From the NCBI RefSeq assembly GCF_001280205.1, contig NZ_CP012573.1, forward strand, positions 2,294,001 through 2,358,000: a DNA stretch of 64,000 nt. The letters are read 5' to 3'. The position numbers and the translations under genes are program-made. Within the stretch, counting starts at the first letter, position 1, and each line of letters begins with the position of its first letter. Below are positions 40,107 through 47,563 of this stretch, one piece after another. Origin of the DNA: Clavibacter capsici (GTDB lineage: Bacteria > Actinomycetota > Actinomycetes > Actinomycetales > Microbacteriaceae). The notes under the pieces are model-generated. The model was not told the DNA's origin. It saw nothing but the letters and a program-made list of their open reading frames with translations, and ran no database searches.

Positions 40107-40451
40107 TCAGCCGCGCGGCGGGGATGTCGGGTCGTCCGTGCCGGCGACGCCGTCCGCGTCCGGCGCCGAGCGCCCCGGAGCCCGCCGGTCGCGCTCCGGC
40201 GCGGCGTCGCGCGCCAGGTCGGCCTCGAGCTTCTCCGCCTCGAGCCGGCCGCGGATCTCCTCGCGGTAGCGCGTGCGGCGGATCCGCCGGGTCATGTCGA
40301 CCATGAGCAGCAGCACCATGACGGCCACGAAGAAGATGGCGATGAAGCCGATCGGGCCCGGCGAGACGGTGTCGGGGTCGAACTCGGCGGTGGGCGTCGG
40401 GCTCGGCGTGGTGACGGCCGCGGCGAGGCGCAGGGCGAGGTCGGAGCCCAT
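40107..40451 (-). CDS. Small membrane protein downstream of mca
   Basis: 114 residues. Short extracytoplasmic N-terminus, one membrane helix (about 35-52, IGFIAIFFVAVMVLLLMVDM), then a basic/acidic cytosolic coil (RRIRRTRYREEIRGRLEAEK). No named family recognised. ATG 40451 overlaps the mca stop (ATGA), so it is made together with Mca. Confidence 0.65.
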   Translation of the reverse strand: MGSDLALRLAAAVTTPSPTPTAEFDPDTVSPGPIGFIAIFFVAVMVLLLMVDMTRRIRRTRYREEIRGRLEAEKLEADLARDAAPERDRRAPGRSAPDADGVAGTDDPTSPPRG

Positions 40452-41338
40452 CACGCGCGCGCCGCCCGGTCGTCGGCGTCGTCCGGGATGCCGGCGAAGA
40501 GGTCGTGCTCCTCGTCCGGCGCGTCGACGCGCGACTCCACGAGCTGGAAGTCCTCGAACGGCCAGGCCCGCTGCTGCAGGTCGCGCGGCCAGCGGAAGAA
40601 GGTGCTGTCGGGCGCGACCTGGCTCGCGTGCGACAGGAGCGCGCGGTCGCGGGCCTCGAAGTGGTCGGCCACGTGCACGTGCGTGGTCGAGAGGTCGGGG
40701 CGGTCGCCCATCCAGCCGAGCATCTCGTCGACGGCCTCGAGCATCTCGGGACCCGCGTCGGTGGCGACCAGGTGCTCGCGCACGGCGCGGATCTTCGTGC
40801 CGTTGAAGATCCGGTCGAAGTAGAGCTTGGAGATCTCCCACGGCTCGCCCGCGTCGGGGTAGGAGCCCACGACGCCGGACTCGCGCCACGCCTCCATGGC
40901 CACGACGTGCGCCTGGATGTGGTCGGGGTGCGGGTAGCCGCCGTTCTCGTCGTAGGCGACGAGGACGTGCGGGCGGAACTCGCGCACCAGGCGGATGAGC
41001 GGCTCGGCCGACACCTCCACCGGGATGCTCGCGAAGGACGCGGGCGGCAGCGACCCGTCCTCGCGCGCCATGCCCGAGTCGACGTAGCCGAGCCAGCGGT
41101 GCTGGACGCCCATGACGGCCTGGGCGCGCGCCATCTCGATCCGGCGGAGGCCGGGGAGGTCGCGCTCGGCCATCGCGCGCTCGGCGAGGCCCTCGTTGAG
41201 GATGTCCCCCGCCTCGCCGCCGGTGCAGCTGACGACCATGACCTCGGCACCCTGGTGCGTGTAGTGGGTGTAGGTCGCCGCGCCCTTGCTGGACTCGTCG
41301 TCGGGGTGGGCGTGCACGGCCATGAGGCGCAGGGTCAC
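40451..41338 (-). CDS. mca: Mycothiol S-conjugate amidase
   Basis: 295 residues, MshB/Mca family zinc amidase. Hydrolyses mycothiol S-conjugates to release mercapturic acids for export. Zinc ligands in VHAHPDDESSKGAA (H, D, D) and the downstream histidine in NGGYPHPDHIQAHV; VVSCTGGEAGDILN is typical. Length and KLYFDRIFNGTKIRAV favour Mca over MshB. GTG 41338 preferred; ATG 41323 is five codons inside. Its presence implies mycothiol chemistry in this organism. Confidence 0.92.
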   Translation of the reverse strand: MTLRLMAVHAHPDDESSKGAATYTHYTHQGAEVMVVSCTGGEAGDILNEGLAERAMAERDLPGLRRIEMARAQAVMGVQHRWLGYVDSGMAREDGSLPPASFASIPVEVSAEPLIRLVREFRPHVLVAYDENGGYPHPDHIQAHVVAMEAWRESGVVGSYPDAGEPWEISKLYFDRIFNGTKIRAVREHLVATDAGPEMLEAVDEMLGWMGDRPDLSTTHVHVADHFEARDRALLSHASQVAPDSTFFRWPRDLQQRAWPFEDFQLVESRVDAPDEEHDLFAGIPDDADDRAARA

Positions 41339-41404
41339 GGGGCTCCAAGGGTGGGGAAGGTAGTCTGGATCCCCAGAGTACAAGGTGCGTGGGAGGAGAT
41401 CGCC

Positions 41405-41887
41405 GTGACGACCGGGTCCCGCTCCCCCGCCCCCGCCGGCCCCCTCGGGGACGACGACGAGACCGTCGAGCACCGGGCGCCGGCACCGCGATCCAGCGCC
41501 GCGCTCGACGAGCGGTACGGCCGCACCCGGCCGGCGCGCATCCGTCAGCGCTGGCTCTACGGCACGGCCGGCGGCCTCGTCGCGCTCGTGTTCGGCGCCT
41601 GGGTGCTGTGGGCCGGGCTCGACCAGGCGTCGGGATCCATCGACGCCACCGACCGCGCCTTCGACATCGTCGACGACCGCACCATCGACGTCACGTTCTC
41701 GGTGGTCATGCCCGCCGGCAGCGAGGCCTTCTGCGCGGTGCAGGCGCAGGACGAGCAGCGCTCCATCGTCGGCTGGAAGGTGGTCGAGCTCCCCGCGCAG
41801 GACGGCTTCGAGCGCATGGAGACGGTGCGGCTCCGCACCACCGGTCCCGCGGTGACCGGGTTGATCCACAGCTGCTGGCCCGCCTAG
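41405..41887 (+). CDS. DUF4307 family membrane protein
   Basis: 160 residues. ERYGRTRPARIRQRWLYGTA before a single helix (about 53-72, GLVALVFGAWVLWAGLDQAS), then an extracytoplasmic beta domain (IDVTFSVVMPAGSEAFCAVQ, SIVGWKVVELP) with two cysteines. Matches DUF4307, which in actinobacteria sits divergent from mca and upstream of greA, as here. GGGAGGAG lies before GTG 41405. Function unknown. Confidence 0.85.
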   Translation: MTTGSRSPAPAGPLGDDDETVEHRAPAPRSSAALDERYGRTRPARIRQRWLYGTAGGLVALVFGAWVLWAGLDQASGSIDATDRAFDIVDDRTIDVTFSVVMPAGSEAFCAVQAQDEQRSIVGWKVVELPAQDGFERMETVRLRTTGPAVTGLIHSCWPA

Positions 41888-41947
41888 AGTGGGTGATTCG
41901 CCTCGACGGTTCCGTCGGGGCGTCCGTGCGAGTGCAAGGAGTCCATC

Positions 41948-42436
41948 GTGGCGCAGGAGCAGGCAGTCACCTGGCTGACCCAGGAGGCGTTCGACCGCCT
42001 CAGCAGGGAGCTCGACACCCTCAGCGTGCAGGGCCGCGAGGAGATCGCGAAGAAGATCGAGATCGCCCGCGAGGAGGGCGACCTCAAGGAGAACGGCGGC
42101 TACCACGCCGCCAAGGAGGAGCAGGGCAAGATCGAGGCGCGCATCCGCCAGCTCACGCAGCTGCTGCGGACGGCCGAGGTGGGCGACGCGCCGGAGAGCC
42201 ACGGCGTCGTGGAGCCCGGCACGGTCGTGACCGCGGTCATCGCGGGCGACGAGACGAAGTTCCTGCTCGGCAACCGCGAGATCGCAGGCGACAGCGAGCT
42301 CGACGTCTACAGCGAGCAGTCGCCGCTCGGCGCCGCCATCATCGGCTGGGAGGTCGGGCAGAAGGGCACGTACACCGCGCCCAACGGCCGCGAGATCGCC
42401 GTCGAGATCCAGGCCGTGGAGAACTACACGCCGTAG
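41948..42436 (+). CDS. greA: Transcription elongation factor GreA
   Basis: 162 residues. N-terminal coiled coil with the acidic tip (LTQEAFDRLSRELDTL, REEGDLKENGGYHAAKEEQG, whose tip acidic residues stimulate RNA cleavage) and a C-terminal FKBP-like domain (SPLGAAIIGWEVGQKGTYTA). Rescues backtracked RNA polymerase. AAGGAG precedes GTG 41948. Confidence 0.96.
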   Translation: MAQEQAVTWLTQEAFDRLSRELDTLSVQGREEIAKKIEIAREEGDLKENGGYHAAKEEQGKIEARIRQLTQLLRTAEVGDAPESHGVVEPGTVVTAVIAGDETKFLLGNREIAGDSELDVYSEQSPLGAAIIGWEVGQKGTYTAPNGREIAVEIQAVENYTP

Positions 42437-42452
42437 CTCCCCGCATCACGAC

Positions 42453-42490
42453 GAGAGGGGACGCGGACCGCATGGTCCGCGTCCCCTCTC
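42453..42490. terminator. Bidirectional terminator between greA and ilvA
   Basis: A perfect 17-bp stem (42453-42469 / 42474-42490) with a GCAT loop between convergent genes; the same loop as in the terminator at 39425. Confidence 0.85.
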
Positions 42491-42517
42491 TCGTCGCCGG
42501 GGCCGTGACGGACGGCG

Positions 42518-43894
42518 TCAGTCGCGCTGGAGCCGGGGGTCGTAGCCCGCGTCGCGCAGCCGCTCGACGACCTCGGTCGTGTGCTCGGGCCCGCGCGTCT
42601 CCACGCTGACCTCGAGCTCGACCTCGCTGATCTGCAGGCCCCGGCCGTGCCGTGTGTGCAGCACCTCGACGACGTTCGCGTTCGCCTCGGAGATGATCTG
42701 CGAGGTGCGCGCGAGCTGGCCCGGGCGGTCGGGCAGCATGATCCGCAGCTTCACGTAGCGGTCGCTGGCGGCGAGGCCCCGGCTGATGACGCGCTCCATC
42801 ATGAGCGGGTCGATGTTGCCGCCCGAGAGGATCACGACGGTGCGGCCGGCGTCCTGCACGAGGCCCGCCAGGATCGCGGCGACGCCCACGGCACCCGCCG
42901 GCTCCACCACGAGCTTCGCGCGCTCGAGGAGGAGCAGCAGGGCGCGGGCCGTGTCGTCGTCCTCGACCGTGACGACCTCGTCGACGCTCTCGCGGATGAT
43001 GTCGAAGTTGAGCAGGCCCGGCTTCGCGACCGCGATGCCGTCGGCGATGGTGGGTGTGATCTCGATCTCGGTCGCGCGGCCCGCGGCGAGCGAGGGCGGG
43101 TAGGCGGCGGCGTTGCGCGCCTGCACGCCGATGACGCGGATCGTGCGGCCCTCCTCCGCGGCGCGCAGCTTGAGCGCCGTCGCGACGCCGGAGATGAGCC
43201 CGCCGCCGCCGATGGGCACGACGACCGTCTCCACGTCGGGCGTCTGGTCGAGGATCTCGAGGCCGAGGGTGGCCTGGCCGGTGATCACGTCCTCGTGGTC
43301 GAAGGGCGGGATGAGCACGGCGCCCGTCTGCGCCGCGAACTCGGCCGCGGCGAGGAGCGGCTCGGCGACCGTGTGGCCGCGGAGGATGACCTCGGCCCCG
43401 TACTGGCGGGTCGCCTGGAGCTTCGGCAGCGCGACGCCGGTGGGCATGAATATCGTGGCGCGGATCCCGAGCTCGCGCGCCGCGAACGCGACGCCCTGCG
43501 CGTGGTTGCCGGCCGACGCCGCCACGACGCCGCGCGCCTTCTCCTCGTCGGTGAGGCGCGAGATGCGGTTGTAGGCGCCGCGGATCTTGTACGAGCCGGT
43601 GCGCTGCAGGTTCTCGCACTTGAGGTGCACGGGGCTGCCGAGGATCTCCGCGAGGAAGCGCGACGACTCCATCGGCGTGACGTCGGCGACGCGGCTGACG
43701 ACCTCGCGGGCGGCCTGGATGCGCGCGAGCGTGGGCGCGGATCCGCGGGGCAGCTCCCCGGCGAGCGCGGCGGCGTCCTCCCCCAGCTGCGACGGGTCGA
43801 GCTCGTCGCCGACCGCGCGGAGGTGCGGGAGGTCGGGGTGCGGGGCCGCGGCGGCCTCCTCGGCGGGGGTCCGGGCGGGGGCGGCGTCGGTCAT
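42518..43894 (-). CDS. ilvA: Threonine ammonia-lyase (dehydratase) with ACT domain
   Basis: 458 residues. PLP enzyme converting threonine to 2-oxobutyrate, first step of isoleucine synthesis. PLP lysine in RTGSYKIRGAYN, SAGNHAQGVAFAARELGI substrate loop, PLP-phosphate loop VPIGGGGLISGVAT. One C-terminal ACT domain (YVKLRIMLPDRPGQLARTSQ), i.e. the shorter form rather than the two-ACT E. coli IlvA. An acidic N-terminal extension of about 55 residues. ATG 43894 overlaps the stop of the AI-2E-type gene. Confidence 0.93.
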   Translation of the reverse strand: MTDAAPARTPAEEAAAAPHPDLPHLRAVGDELDPSQLGEDAAALAGELPRGSAPTLARIQAAREVVSRVADVTPMESSRFLAEILGSPVHLKCENLQRTGSYKIRGAYNRISRLTDEEKARGVVAASAGNHAQGVAFAARELGIRATIFMPTGVALPKLQATRQYGAEVILRGHTVAEPLLAAAEFAAQTGAVLIPPFDHEDVITGQATLGLEILDQTPDVETVVVPIGGGGLISGVATALKLRAAEEGRTIRVIGVQARNAAAYPPSLAAGRATEIEITPTIADGIAVAKPGLLNFDIIRESVDEVVTVEDDDTARALLLLLERAKLVVEPAGAVGVAAILAGLVQDAGRTVVILSGGNIDPLMMERVISRGLAASDRYVKLRIMLPDRPGQLARTSQIISEANANVVEVLHTRHGRGLQISEVELEVSVETRGPEHTTEVVERLRDAGYDPRLQRD

Positions 43895-45126
43895 CGGGTG
43901 GGCTTCCTCGGGTTCGGGCGGCGGGTGGCGTGCGAGGCGTCGGCGGGGACCGCGGGCGGCGGCGGCTCGGGTTCCCCGCGCCAGGCCCCGCTGGCGACGT
44001 GCTTGACCATGGAGTTGAGGGTCGCGACGAGCGGCACGGCGAAGAACGTGCCGGCGATGCCGCCGACCATGCCGCCGGCGGCCACCGAGAGCACGACCGC
44101 GAGCGGGTGCACCTTCACGACCGAACCCATGATGAGCGGCTGCAGGACGTGGCCCTCCACCTGCTGCACGATGAGGACGATCGCGACCATGATGAGCGCC
44201 TGCGTCAGCCCGTTGTAGACGAGCGCGACGAACACGGCGAGCGTGCCCGTGACGACCGCGCCGACGATCGGGATGAAGGAGCCGAGGAACACGAGCACTC
44301 CGATGGGGATGGCCAGCGGCACCCCGATGATGGCGGCGCCGCCGGCGATGCCGACCGCGTCGATCAGGGCGACGAGCACCTGCACCTTCACGAAGTTCTG
44401 CAGCGTGGTCCAGCCGGCCTTGCCCGCGCCGTCGACCGCGGGGCGCGCGAGCCGCGGGAAGAGGCGCACCACCCAGCGCCACATGCCGGGGCCGTCGATG
44501 AGGATGAACAGCGTCGAGAACAGCACGAGCAGCACGCCCGTGAGCACGTGGCCGAGCGAGGACGTGACCGACAGCGCGCCGCTGACGAGCGCGCCGGCGT
44601 CGCGCTGGATCGCGTCGACCGCCTGCGCGTAGGCGTCGTTGAGCTGCGCCTCGGAGAGCTGGAGCGGTCCGTCGGTGAGGAAGCCGCGCACGTCGGCGTA
44701 GCGGGTGAGCGTCTGCGCGCGGATGGAGTCGTACTGGCCGATGATCTGCGTCGTGACCAGGTAGACGAGCGCCGCGACCGCGACGATGACGCCGATCTCG
44801 GAGATCGCGACGGCGAGCCACTTGGGCACGTGGTGGCGCTGCATCCAGTTCGAGATGGGCACGAGCAGGGCCGCGAGCACGATGGCGAGGAACAGCGGGA
44901 TGACGACGTACTCCAGCTGGATCACGAGCCAGGCGACGACGCCGAGCACGCCCAGGATGAGGAGGAGGCGCCAGGCCCACGCCCCCGCGATGACCATCCC
45001 GGGCGGCACGGCCTCGGCGACGGTGCGCGCGACGGGCCGTACGGTGTCGATGTCGGGGTCGACGCGGGCCTCGGCCGCGCGGGCGGCAGCCGCGGCGCGC
45101 GCACGGGATCGCTGGCCGAAGATCAT
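43891..45126 (-). CDS. AI-2E family transporter (PerM/UPF0118)
   Basis: 411 residues with about eight membrane helices in the family pattern (LEYVVIPLFLAIVLAALLVP, LGSFIPIVGAVVTGTLAVFV, QQVEGHVLQPLIMGSVVKVH). Members export small molecules or ions; AI-2 itself is only one reported substrate. Start ATG 45126 is leaderless. Co-transcribed with ilvA (ATGA overlap); the functional link is unclear. Confidence 0.88.
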   Translation of the reverse strand: MIFGQRSRARAAAAARAAEARVDPDIDTVRPVARTVAEAVPPGMVIAGAWAWRLLLILGVLGVVAWLVIQLEYVVIPLFLAIVLAALLVPISNWMQRHHVPKWLAVAISEIGVIVAVAALVYLVTTQIIGQYDSIRAQTLTRYADVRGFLTDGPLQLSEAQLNDAYAQAVDAIQRDAGALVSGALSVTSSLGHVLTGVLLVLFSTLFILIDGPGMWRWVVRLFPRLARPAVDGAGKAGWTTLQNFVKVQVLVALIDAVGIAGGAAIIGVPLAIPIGVLVFLGSFIPIVGAVVTGTLAVFVALVYNGLTQALIMVAIVLIVQQVEGHVLQPLIMGSVVKVHPLAVVLSVAAGGMVGGIAGTFFAVPLVATLNSMVKHVASGAWRGEPEPPPPAVPADASHATRRPNPRKPTR

Positions 45127-45132
45127 GCTGGG

Positions 45133-45138
45133 AGTCTA
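45133..45138 (-). promoter_or_regulatory. -10 element TAGACT for the AI-2E-type gene and ilvA (leaderless)
   Basis: TAGACT on the minus strand, CCCAGC (6 nt), ATG 45126. Confidence 0.6.
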
Positions 45139-45210
45139 GGACGGGCCTCCCGTGCGGCCGTGCGCGAGCCGCGTCGCGGATCCGCCCGATGCGGCGTCGG
45201 GGGCGGCCGC

Positions 45211-45216
45211 TAGCGT
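45211..45216 (+). promoter_or_regulatory. -10 element TAGCGT for the YcaQ-like gene (leaderless)
   Basis: TAGCGT, CGGGTC, ATG 45223; faces away from the AI-2E-type promoter 70 bp to the left. Confidence 0.6.
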
Positions 45217-45222
45217 CGGGTC

Positions 45223-46449
45223 ATGCCCGACTCCGTCTCCCCCGCCCTCGCCCGCCGCGTGGCCCTCGCGGCGCAGGGGCTCGGCCGGCCGCATCCGGGA
45301 GCCGCGGGCACGCGCAGCCTGGCCGCGGGGATCCGGCGGCTCGGCCTGCTGCAGATCGACTCCGTCAACGTCTTCGAGCGCAGCCACCACCTGCCGATGC
45401 TCGCGCGCGTGGGCCCCTACGACCGGGCCGCGCTCGACCGGATGCTGTTCGGCGGCGGCGGCGCGTACACCGAGTACTGGGCGCACCAGGCCGCCGTGCT
45501 GCCCGTCGACGACCTGCCGCTGTTCGGCTGGCGGATGGAGGCGGAGCGCGTCCGCCGCACGGCGCCCGGCACCTGGGCGCACGACCACGCGCCGCTCCTC
45601 GCGGAGGTCCGGGCGGAGCTCGCCCGCACGGGACCGGTGCCCGCGAGCGCGATCGAGCACGAGGCCAACGTCCGGACGGGCCCGTGGTGGGGCTGGTCGG
45701 ACGTGAAGCGCGCGCTGGAGGCGATGTTCGCGTGGGGCGAGATCGCGAGCGCCGGCCGCCGCGGGTTCGAGCGCGTCTACGGGCTCGCGGAGGACGTGCT
45801 GCCCGCGACGGTCCGCGCGCGTGACGTGCCCGAGGAGGACGCCGTGCGGGAGCTCGTGCGCCGCGCCGCCGTCGCGCACGGCATCGGCACCGCGGCCGAC
45901 CTCGGCGACTACCACCGGCTCTCCCGCGCCGCGACGGACCGTGCGCTGCGCGACCTCGCCGACGCGGGCGAGGTGCTGTCCGTCTCCGTGCCCGGCTGGG
46001 AGGGGCGCGGGAGGCCGCTGCCCGTGTGGCTGCACCGGGACGCGCGGCTGCCCCGGCGGATCCGCGGCGAGGCGCTGCTCTCGCCCTTCGACCCGGTCGT
46101 GTGGTTCCGCGAGCGCGCCCTCCGCCTCTTCGACCTGCGCTACCGCATCGAGATCTACACGCCCGCCGCGCAGCGCGTGCACGGCTACTACGTGCTGCCG
46201 GTGCTCGTCGACGACGAGATCGTCGCGCGCGTGGACCTCAAGAGCGACCGGCAGGCGGGCGTGCTGCGCGTGCAGGCGTCCTGGATCGAGGGACGCCACG
46301 ACCCCGCGGCCGTCGCCGAGCGCGTCGCCCCGCTGCTGGAGCGCGCCGCCGCGTGGCAGGGCCTCGAGTCCGTCGGCGTCGTCGACCGCGGGACGCTCGC
46401 GTCGGCGCTACGGGCGCGTCTGCCGGGGATCGCGGCGGCGGCGCGATGA
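45223..46449 (+). CDS. YcaQ/AlkX-type winged-helix DNA glycosylase (HTH_42)
   Basis: 408 residues of tandem winged helices. The catalytic motif is LGLLQIDSVNVFERSHHLPM: Q-I-D, the Q-phi-D form of YcaQ/AlkX rather than Q-phi-Q of AlkZ, followed by AYTEYWAHQAAVLPVDDLPL and SPFDPVVWFRERALRLFDLR. Family members excise bulky alkylated bases and unhook interstrand crosslinks. The stop overlaps the start of a GyrI-like gene (ATGA), pointing to a genotoxin-defence pair. Confidence 0.88.
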   Translation: MPDSVSPALARRVALAAQGLGRPHPGAAGTRSLAAGIRRLGLLQIDSVNVFERSHHLPMLARVGPYDRAALDRMLFGGGGAYTEYWAHQAAVLPVDDLPLFGWRMEAERVRRTAPGTWAHDHAPLLAEVRAELARTGPVPASAIEHEANVRTGPWWGWSDVKRALEAMFAWGEIASAGRRGFERVYGLAEDVLPATVRARDVPEEDAVRELVRRAAVAHGIGTAADLGDYHRLSRAATDRALRDLADAGEVLSVSVPGWEGRGRPLPVWLHRDARLPRRIRGEALLSPFDPVVWFRERALRLFDLRYRIEIYTPAAQRVHGYYVLPVLVDDEIVARVDLKSDRQAGVLRVQASWIEGRHDPAAVAERVAPLLERAAAWQGLESVGVVDRGTLASALRARLPGIAAAAR

Positions 46450-46904
46450 CGGGCTTCCCGCGGGGGCACGACCTCGGTCGGATCGACGTCGTCACCCTCG
46501 AGGACGCCGCCGCGCTGAGCCGCGACGTGCCGCTCGACATCGCCGCGGTTCAGGCGGCCTGGCCCGCCTTCGAGGCGGGCTTCGACTCGCTGCGCGGGCG
46601 CCGGATGATGGGGCTCGTGCTCGGAGCCGACCGCGTCTACCGCATGGCGTCGGTGCGGCTCGCGCGGGACGTCGACGTCCCCGCGCACCTCGACGAGACG
46701 GTCGTCCCCGGCGGCGCCTACCTCCGGTTGCGCCTGCGCGGGGAGGCTCCCGGCGTCTACGAGCGCATCGAGCCGGCCTTCCAGGCGCTGTTCGACCTCG
46801 CGGACCCCGACCCGGATCGCCCCCACATCGAGCACTACCGCCGCGCGGGCGAGGTCGACTGCCTCGTGCCGATCCTCGCGGCGGACGGCGGCGACGGTCG
46901 CTAG
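46446..46904 (+). CDS. GyrI-like small-molecule-binding domain protein
   Basis: 152 residues. The beta-rich core (GRRMMGLVLGADRVYRMASV, VPGGAYLRLRLRGEAPGVYE, RIEPAFQALFDLAD, PHIEHYRRAGEVDCLVPI) fits the GyrI-like/SOUL-like ligand-binding fold, including the C-terminal P-x-I-E-x-Y pattern. Some GyrI-like proteins hydrolyse cyclopropane-type DNA alkylators; here translational coupling to a YcaQ-like glycosylase makes a detoxifying role attractive. The stop codon is shared with lemA through the palindrome CTAG. Confidence 0.65.
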   Translation: MTGFPRGHDLGRIDVVTLEDAAALSRDVPLDIAAVQAAWPAFEAGFDSLRGRRMMGLVLGADRVYRMASVRLARDVDVPAHLDETVVPGGAYLRLRLRGEAPGVYERIEPAFQALFDLADPDPDRPHIEHYRRAGEVDCLVPILAADGGDGR

Positions 46905-47467
46905 AACTGCACGCGCGGCGGCTCGGCGATGGACGCGAGGCTCGAGACCTCGTAGAAGTCCCGCTCGCCGAAGCCGAGCCCGCGCACGAAGAGCGTGTTC
47001 GGGAACTGCGTGATCTTGGTGTTGAGCTCGCGCACGCCGCCGTTGTAGAAGCGGCGCGAGGCCTGGATCCGGTCCTCGGTGTCGACGAGCTCGCCCTGCA
47101 GCTGCAGGAAGGTCTGGCTCGTCTGCAGCTGCGGGTAGGCCTCGGCCACCGCGAAGAGCGACTTCATCGCGCCCTGCAGGTGCTCCTCGGCGCTGCTCGC
47201 CTCGGCCGGGTTCGCCGCGCTGATCGTCTCCGTGCGCGCCGACGCGACCGACTCGAACACCCGGTTCTCGTGCGATGCGTAGCCCTTGACGGACTCGATG
47301 ATGGTCGGCAGCAGGTCCGCGCGCCTCTTCAGCTGCACGGTGATGTCGCTCCACGCCTCGTCCACGCGGACGTTGAGGGTGACGAGGGCGTTGTAGGTCG
47401 CCCAGAGGTAGATGCCGACGAGCACGGCCAGGAGCACGACGACTCCGAGCGCGATCCACAATTCCAT
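46901..47467 (-). CDS. LemA family protein
   Basis: 188 residues. An N-terminal membrane helix (about 4-22, WIALGVVVLLAVLVGIYLW) and a four-helix bundle with the family motifs YNALVTLNVRVDEAWSDI, QLKRRADLLPTIIESVKGY, NRRFYN-like SRRFYNGGVRELNTKI and the C-terminal FPNTLFVRGLGF. Function unsettled. ATG 47467 follows TAGGAT by 7 nt. Confidence 0.93.
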   Translation of the reverse strand: MELWIALGVVVLLAVLVGIYLWATYNALVTLNVRVDEAWSDITVQLKRRADLLPTIIESVKGYASHENRVFESVASARTETISAANPAEASSAEEHLQGAMKSLFAVAEAYPQLQTSQTFLQLQGELVDTEDRIQASRRFYNGGVRELNTKITQFPNTLFVRGLGFGERDFYEVSSLASIAEPPRVQF

Positions 47468-47474
47468 GCTGAGG

Positions 47475-47480
47475 ATCCTA
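47475..47480 (-). promoter_or_regulatory. -10 element TAGGAT for lemA
   Basis: TAGGAT on the minus strand, spacer CCTCAGC (7 nt), ATG 47467. Confidence 0.5.
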
Positions 47481-47563
47481 CGCGCGGCCTTGGGGAGGAC
47501 CCGGGGACGGCGGGCCCGCGCACCCGTTCTGGGGGCGTCGCGCGGACCGCCCGCGTCCGGGGG

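Noticed and set aside
40107-41486. A long minus-strand frame joining the small membrane protein to sequence opposite mca as one 459-residue gene
   Set aside because: Upstream part is Arg/Gly/Pro-rich shadow of mca; the real gene starts at ATG 40451 overlapping the mca stop.
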